This document shows, in pieces, positions 57,591-64,000 of a stretch of 64,000 bases of DNA. Location: NCBI GenBank assembly GCA_027422505.1, contig JAPQWV010000657.1:124001-188000 (forward strand), in the 5' to 3' direction. A program made the translations under genes and the position numbers. The DNA is from Craterostigma plantagineum (Eukaryota > Streptophyta > Magnoliopsida > Lamiales > Linderniaceae). Numbering within the stretch: position 1 is the stretch's first letter; the number at the start of each line of letters is the position of its first letter. The notes beneath the pieces are model-generated. The model was not told where the DNA came from and did not search any database. It worked only from the letters and a program-made list of their open reading frames with translations.

Positions 57591-59215
57591 TATGGCAATT
57601 CTAAATCGGGTGTGGTAGGGACGTGAGAATAATTTGGTACGTCGGTCTCGTTGGTTGGAAAATCCACTGTAGGTGTAGCAGTGTGTGACCGATATACTGG
57701 CTCGAAGAGAGAGTCCAAATCGTCTAATGCAAGTCTCGTTGCTTCTTCTGACGTTGAATTCGGAGTTGTTGCCATCTTCTGTTGGTTTTGTGCCAACACA
57801 CCAGTGAAAACAAGTTCTGAACTGTTATATTCAGAAGCTATCTGGTTAGGTACGGGTCCTGAACTGTGGTGTACAGGAGCCATCGGGTTGAGCACGGGTC
57901 CTGGACTGAAGTGATCAGAAGCCATCTCGTTCACTTCGTGAAAAGTGACGTTATAGCTTTTCTTAATTGTGCGGTTCGACTTGTTGTATACTCGGTACGC
58001 TTTGGATGTTGAAGAATACCCGACGAAGGTTGCTTCGAGTGCCTTAGGGTCGAACTTAGCACGGTGCTCTCTGTCGTTTGCCACAAAGCACTTGCACCCG
58101 AAGACTTTGAAGAAAGAGATGTTGGGCACTCGTTTGTTGATAATTTCGTACGGAGTCTTGTCAAAGCGCTTGTGAACTACCGTCCTTTTTTGAGTGAAAC
58201 AGGCGGTATTTACTGCTTCCGCCCAGAGAAAATGTGGAAGACCAGAGTGGAGGAGCATGGTACGCGCGGCTTCCACTAGAGTTCTGTTCTTTCGTTCGAC
58301 TACCCCATTCTGTTGAGGAGTCTTGGCGGCTGAAAATTGTTGACTTATTCCAAGTTTCTGATAAAACTCAATGAGGTGATTGTTCTTGAACTCAGTGCCG
58401 TTGTCTGTTCAAATAACTTAAATAGTCTGTTGCAGCAGATTTTGAGTAGTGGTAACAAAGTTAATAATCAAGTCACCGGTCTCATCTTTGGTTCGGAGAA
58501 ACTTCGTCCACGTGTAGCGAGAGTAGTCATCGACGATAACTAGCACATTGCGTCCATTGATACTCTGTGTCTGCATTGGCCCACAGAGGTCCATGTGGAT
58601 TAGTTCCAATGGGCGAGAAGTAGACGAAATTTGTTTGACATGATGAGACGCTCGCTTCATTTTTCCTAATTGACATGCCGAACATTGACGCTCCCTTTGT
58701 AGTAGTATAGTTGGAAGACCGTGGACCAACTTTTTCGTAGAAAGGCGTTGGAGAGCTTTCATATTCAGATGAGACATTCGTTGATGCCATAAGCTGTTCC
58801 TCTGTAAAACAGTCTGAGAGATGAGGCATACAGCTGTCGCGGGCCGCACGGACGTCAGGTTTATCGTGTATAGATTTGATTTCCGAAGTCCTTGAAGGAG
58901 TTCTGTGTCCTGACTATCCAAAATTCGGCATCGGTCAGCATGAAAAACCACATGGAACCCTTTATCACATAACTGGCCTATGCTGAACAAGTTATGGCGG
59001 AGGCCTTCGACGTAGGAGACATCTTTATGGTCAGATTCTCTAGAATGATATCACCAAGTCCTAGAATCGGGGATCGTTGTTTCCAAACCTGACTTTTCCA
59101 TTCCGTTGGCCTTGATAGTTGCTCAGCAGCTCTTGATTTCCCGTCATGTGTGTGGAGCAACCAGAGTCAAGGTACCACACATGATGGATCTGCAAAAACA
59201 ATTTAGAGAGCTTTA
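57591..59215 (-). pseudogene. pol: Protease and integrase of Sirevirus C
   Basis: Protease remnant around 59,160 (SCVVP and LLHTHDGK, frameshifted within the YLDSGCSTH site). Integrase: MFSIGQLCDKGFHVVFHADR, the zinc region NSLWHQRMSHLNMKALQRL and CSACQLGKMKRASHH. The core has LELIHMDLCGPM, VLVIVDDYSRYTWTKFLRTK and then TDNGTEF-type sequence at about 58,400, interrupted by a stop after QTI. The second core half 57,590-58,276 is open: LPHFLWAEAVNTACFTQ, VFGCKCFVANDREHRAKFDP and YNVTFHEV, with a Ser/Pro-rich linker that repeats SSGPVPN-like units. Confidence 0.85.
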
Positions 59216-62200
59216 GGTACCCACTTAAAAATGGGTCCTCTCAGATTAGCAGATTTAGATTTTGGTTCAGATATGGTTCCTAAGTTATTATCGATAGGAA
59301 CTTTAGCGACCCAAGTTGCCTTCGAGGAAGTAACTTTGGGTTTAGCTTTAGGAGACTTAACCTTTATGGCTTTTGTCTTCTTAGGAGTTGTTTTAGGAAC
59401 CCAAGTGGGTTGAACCAGGCAGGGAAGTTGAACTTCAGCACGAGCAAATGCACGAGTAGGGTTGAGTGAGGAAAAGATCTATTCATTGGATAGTCTCCTA
59501 AGGTGCTTGGGGGATTCAATCTTAACGGGATACCTTAGGTGAGAACAAGCATGTATAGCGCCATGTGCTTTCTTTATGGCTGTATCTTGTTTCCTATGTA
59601 TCATCCTAGATGCATTTGTATTAGAATTATTAATTTTTGTGTTCGATGTGGAGCCTATTTCGAAATTAGTGCTTCTAAATGTGATTGGTTTGAGGGAGTG
59701 TGTAGAAGCAAGTATTTGAAACGAGGAAATGGCTCTTTTATTTTTCCGAGTGTCTTTTATTTTTGCAGAAGGAGAAATAATATTGGAAACATTCAAATCC
59801 ATTGACTCCTCTATTTTTATTCTAGACACCCACGCCTTCGTATCTAGTGCTGGCCCTACGCTCCCTGTAGACGTAGGTGAAATAGTGTTAGGCTTAGCAT
59901 TTCTAATAATACGTTTATGATCTACTGAATGGCGCTTTTTCAATTTCACGCTTTTTGGAATAACGTGGGAAATAACTTGGGATGTTGAAGAAGCTTTGAG
60001 ATTCTCAATCTCTTCTAGGAACTTTTTCTTTTCAGCTTCAAAATTCTCTCGTTCTATTTTTCATGAGCCTCTTAACTCCTCAATTTTCCTAACAATAGGT
60101 GGTATATAGAGAGAATTTTCCGAATGATGATTTTGTGCTTCTTCTTTAATAGAAAGATCTTCGGGTAGTTTAATTGACTCAAGACTACAACCTTTGGGAA
60201 GTTCCCTAATGTTGTAGCTTTGATTCAATTCGGTGTAGGAGAAGGGAATTTCAACCCCCGTCTTGGCTTTTCTTTTGGTTTCTTCTAAAGCATCTTCTTT
60301 AGCATTAGTAAAAACCATAAGATCTGTTAATCCTAAACCCATGTATTGAATGTCGTAAAGTTGCTTACAGTCAACTTTTGACAAACACTGTGGGTTCTCA
60401 AAGCCTAAGCCAAATTTATAATCATAAATTTCTAAGTCCCTGGGTTGATTTAAAAATATTGTCTGTTCAGTCTGTCCCATTCTAACAAGAAGATCTTCTA
60501 ACTTTTTAACCTTAGTATATAACTTCTTTCGTTCTTCCCCTAAAAGAGCATAGTTATTTTCTATTGCAATTTTGGAGACTTGACAGACATCTAATTCTAC
60601 ACCAAGTTTACTAACTTTTGTATTTGATTCTTCTAATTGGGCTTCTAAGTTAGTAATCGTAGTGGTAGCTTCGATTATCCTACAATTGAGGGTCGCTTTC
60701 TCGTTGAGATTCCTAACCAAACAATTGAGTTATTTGTTAGCCTATCCTCCAATTCTTTAATCTTCACACTATACTGCTCTGTCTTAGATGAGCTAGTCTC
60801 CCTAGAATGTAAGCTCTTAGTGAGTTCCTCTATCTTCGTATGAGAACTTCTAAGTTCGGATTCGAGACTAGTGATATTCTCTTTAGACCTAGACAATTTG
60901 CTTTCTACTTCCTTTATACATTTCTGCTCATGTTTCATGTTAGCGTATTCTATTTTATACGTTTCTAACATGGTCAATAATATGGAAGAAGAGTCTACCT
61001 CTTTTGACGAGGTGGATGCGTTGTCTTCGTTCGTTCGGTTGGATGTTTCGGCATCCGATTCATTGTCGAGACGGGCCATGAGGGCTAAAATCTCTTCTTC
61101 AGAACTCGATGTGTCCTCGAGCCATTGGTCTTGTTCGGCCATGAGAGCTACTCCAGCTTCCTTCTGTTTAGTCAATTGGAGCTTCCTGGAGTAGTAGTTG
61201 GCATCTCTCTTCTTCGGAAGAGTGCACTCTCTGGCAAAGTGACCTGGCTTGCCACATTTGAAGCATTTGTTAGCCTCTTTTGGGTTCTTGACTTCGGTTC
61301 TCTCTGGTGCACGTTCTTTGTCTTTAGAGCTTGTAGTCCGAAGTCTATTGGCTGAGGTTGAAGACTTCTTGTTGAAGTACTTCTTACTCATCATTTTCCA
61401 AATAGAGCCAACTACTTTCCTAGAGCTTTCATGTTTGGCTCAATGTCGGAGTCCGACTCTTCTTCTGACTCTGAAGGAGAAGGAGGCCTAACGATCTTTT
61501 CTTTTCTTGATTTTGAGCTCCTCTTCTCCGAGACCAAGGCAACAGTGTCATCGATCTGTTTTCCTTATGCTCCTTGTGAATCTCGCTTATATCATCCTCA
61601 TGTTGTGCGAGATTGTCAAACACGGCATGGATATCCAACTCCTCTAGATCTTTATTCTGTCGAATTTGAGTGGATATTTACATCCATTCCGCGGGCAGAG
61701 AAGAGAGAAATCTGGTCTTTGTGATTTCTATCTTCCTCATCTCGTTGAGAAGAGTGAGGTATCTTTGGTAGATCTCGTATAGACTCTCCTCCGGCTTTGC
61801 TTTGAAGGAGTCGTAAGCAGTGAGAATGTTCACCTTTTTGGCCTTTATGCCAACTTCCGTCCTCTGCATCATCCTATGCAGTTCATCCCACATTCCTTTA
61901 GCCGATGAAAGGCTATCAATCTGTCTATATATGTCGTTGCGGATGCCCTGCATGAGGGTATTCATGGCTACTAGATCAGCCTTAGCTCGAGCCCTTTCCT
62001 CTATAGAGTATTCCCTAGGCTCCTTTAGTCGCCTAGAAGGTGGAATTGGAGGAGTAGCTGTTTCATCACCGGGTACATGGACCCAGAATGTGCCGGTCCC
62101 TCTTCAAGAGACTGCAGTAGATTTTCAGCTTGATCTTTTAAAGCGATGAAATTGAGGAAGCGGCTTCTCCAAACGGTATATTCGCCTCGTTGCAAAATCG

Positions 62201-62237
62201 GCAGACGGTTGTCATTTCCAAGAGAATAAGCATCCAT
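59216..62237 (-). pseudogene. gag: Long gag of Sirevirus C with zinc knuckle and coiled coil
   Basis: ATG at 62,237 (MDAYSLGNDNRLPILQRGE, then WRSRFLNFIALKDQAENLL). After a shift the UBN2-like core follows: MNTLMQGIRNDIYRQIDSL, SAKGMWDELHRMMQRTEVG and YQRYLTLLNEMRKIEITK (61,678-61,965). A single CX2CX4HX4C knuckle (CFKCGKPGHFAREC, about 61,235) precedes a heptad-rich stretch with LSRSKENITSLESELRSSH and IKELEDRLT (60,750-60,930). A further helical part follows (60,061-60,720), then a basic Ser/Thr-rich tail to about 59,220. The gag is therefore about 1,000 codons, longer than in most copia elements; Sirevirus gags are known to be long and to carry coiled coils. At least five frameshifts or stops. 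Confidence 0.85.
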
Positions 62238-63341
62238 TTTGTGTAGTAGTTGAGTTGTTGAAGGGTGTTCGTTAAGTGTTTTGAACGTTTGAAGATGATG
62301 TAATGTGCTTCAGAAGTGACAAAGTTCGTTAGTAGCGTTTTTTGAAAATAATCGAGAATTGATTTCGATTCAATCTTTAAATTTTGATCGAAATTAATTT
62401 CTTCGATTTGAAAAGATGGTACTGTTTTCGCGCGTCAGGTACTGTTCAAAAATTTTCGAGCGGAAAATATTTCGACTTGAACGTAATTTTACACTGAGAA
62501 ATTGTGCAAACAGTGAGATCAATCGTAAAATTATTGAGTGAGGTTTTGCGATCGAAAATTTTAAGCGTCGAAAAATTTTGTTAACCAGAATCCACAATGT
62601 AGAGACTCAAAAAATTGACCAGAATTTTCGAGCGTAAAATTTCTTTTATTTGATTTTGGTCGTAGAGGTACAGTACCCTAAGGAGTTTCTCGCTGAGTCA
62701 AATCTAAATGGTTGAAAGGGCGAGAATCAAATATGTGTGAACGACTAAGTTTTTCGAGAGAAAGTTGGGGTCAATTCTCGTCGAAATTTTATCGCTCGTA
62801 AATTTTCTAAACAGTTCTAAGTTTATCGCTCGTAATCCGTATTCTAATTGAGCAAAATTTCTCGCACAGAGATTTTCGATGGAAGACTTAGCGAGAAAAA
62901 TTAAAATTCACAGTTTAAATGCAGAATACGATTTTAACACAGATTCAAGCAAATACTGGAAATTAATCGATGAAACTACAGGTATATGCTCGGAATCAGC
63001 TACTGAGTATTCACGAACAGAAGATTGAACATGTTTTGAAGCAAATAATGTTCAATTTGACGGAAATCAAAACACGTTCATACTGTTTTCGCACGAACAG
63101 TAATCTCACAGAATAAAAAATTCTACTCAAATCATGATTCTGATTGCTACCGATCTAATCCTGATTGATTAATACTACATATGCGAGCACACAAACATCA
63201 AAATCAGATCAATTAAGCACAGAATTAAGACTGTTTGACCGAAATTCAACATCGCGCCAAAAACTGTTCTTCGTTGGAACAGTGACAGAATAAAATTTCG
63301 ATCAAATTCTAACAATTTTTGTTTCAAAACAGAACGAATCT
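62238..63341 (-). other. 5' leader of Sirevirus C
   Basis: 1.1 kb between the primer-binding site and gag. It is AT-rich with many cgaaaattt and ctcgtaaa motifs in its gag-proximal part and no ORF. The right part is shared with the inverted fragment at 30.2-30.5 kb. Confidence 0.7.
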
Positions 63342-63353
63342 GCTCTGATACCA
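63342..63353 (-). other. Primer-binding site of Sirevirus C (initiator Met tRNA)
   Basis: On the - strand TGGTATCAGAGC, two bases inside the 5' LTR. This is the usual plant copia primer site. Confidence 0.93.
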
Positions 63354-63355
63354 AT

Positions 63356-63706
63356 TGTTAGGTCCTATGATTAACAACTCTATGATCCTAAGCATGAATT
63401 CTAAGTAATTCGATGATAATGATCGACATTGAGATTCGATCGAAAAACTCAAATGAAGAACAAGAGAGAGAATTCGAGTAGAGTGAGAAAGTTACTATTG
63501 TTTCTCTCTCTAGATATTGAATTGCAAGCCTTTCGGATCAATTTCCAAAACTTTCTCTATTGATTTCTATTGTTTACAAAGTATTTATACCAAATAAACT
63601 TGGTATAAATATCAAACTAGTCCTAGTTTAAGGACTACTATACCAAATGGCCCTAATTACAAGGACAACTAATAAAATCAAGCACAATTAAAACATATAA
63701 TCTACA
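63356..63706 (-). repeat. 5' LTR of Sirevirus C
   Basis: 351 bp with TGTTAGG at one end and TCTACA at the other (TG...CA). On the - strand it holds a TATAAATAC box (about 63,582-63,590). It interrupts the gag fragment to its right; the first five bases outside are gactc, the expected half of a target duplication. The matching 3' LTR is not in the window. Confidence 0.85.
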
Positions 63707-64000
63707 GACTCCATTCATCTTTAGCTCGTTTAGAAGGACAAGGAATCGATGGAAGGTTTCTTGGAGAGTTTCCCCTTTGTTTGCATGAAAGCGATCATAA
63801 GAGATGAGAGTATTCGCCATTCTTGCCATTGTGTTGACTTCTGTCCCTTGCATCATGATTCTAAGAGCATCCCACATTTCTTTTGCGCTTTCACCACATT
63901 TGAGCTGCATCAACATGTCATTGGGAATGGCTTGCATCATGTATGATTTCGCCATTTTATCCGCCTTTAGTCGTAGTTTTTCTTCATCATTGCATTGGTC
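63707..64000 (-). pseudogene. gag: Copia gag fragment interrupted by Sirevirus C; runs off the edge
   Basis: On the - strand: MAKSYMMQAIPNDMLMQLKC, SAKEMWDALRIMMQGTEVN, TLISYDRFHANKGETLQE and FHRFLVLLNELK, an intact UBN2-type gag stretch. It resembles gag of element C (SAKGMWDELHRMMQRTEVG), so it is a related, older element hit by C. The coding stretch is cut at 63,706 by the LTR. Confidence 0.8.

Noticed and set aside
1..64000. tRNA, rRNA or CRISPR features
   Set aside because: No cloverleaf-like genes, rRNA stretches or regular spacer arrays were seen; primer-binding sites only resemble the tRNA end.

Overview
This window is nuclear DNA of a flowering plant, probably a eudicot (perhaps an asterid, but I cannot place it more closely). 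It has GT-AG introns, a DEAD-box helicase of the plant RH24 type, and about 55 kb of nested LTR retrotransposons. Only two host genes are visible, both near the left edge and convergent: the last two exons of an unidentified + strand gene (68-665) and a five-exon RH24-like RNA helicase on the - strand (1724-4955). The helicase carries an apparent one-base frameshift.

Layout: 1-5 kb, host genes and a small inverted-repeat element. 5.2-6.1 kb, a probable non-autonomous hAT-like element. 6.2-10.7 kb, a patchwork of decayed Ty1/copia pieces. 10.7-15.3 kb, a decayed + strand Sirevirus. 16.6-25.5 kb, - strand Sirevirus 'A' (3' LTR, ORF3, pol). 25.6-26.9 kb, a probable solo Ty3/gypsy LTR. 26.9-31.7 kb, a + strand Sirevirus fragment joined head-on to a - strand fragment, then copia scraps. 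31.7-51.5 kb, - strand Sirevirus 'B', split by a 9.95-kb Ty3/gypsy chromovirus (37,023-46,973) with 2.6-kb LTRs and a perfect 5-bp target duplication. 51.5-54.56 kb, a hAT transposon with a decayed transposase. 54.56-63.7 kb, - strand Sirevirus 'C' (start of ORF3, pol, gag, leader, primer-binding site, 5' LTR), inserted into a further gag gene that runs off the right edge.

Reading A, B and C together gives the layout of a large copia (Sirevirus-type) element of roughly 14 kb: 5' LTR - iMet primer site - leader - long gag - pol - a cluster of polypurine tracts - a short conserved ORF on the opposite strand with a TATA box - an iterated-motif leader ending in a splice-acceptor-like site - a third sense ORF of about 1,100 codons - polypurine tract - 3' LTR. 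The most interesting points are the antisense mini-gene, conserved between A and B at 21.86-22.13 kb and 47.07-47.33 kb, and the acceptor-like sites just before ORF3 in all three copies, which suggest ORF3 is made from a spliced RNA. None of the copies is intact; most reading frames contain stops or frameshifts.
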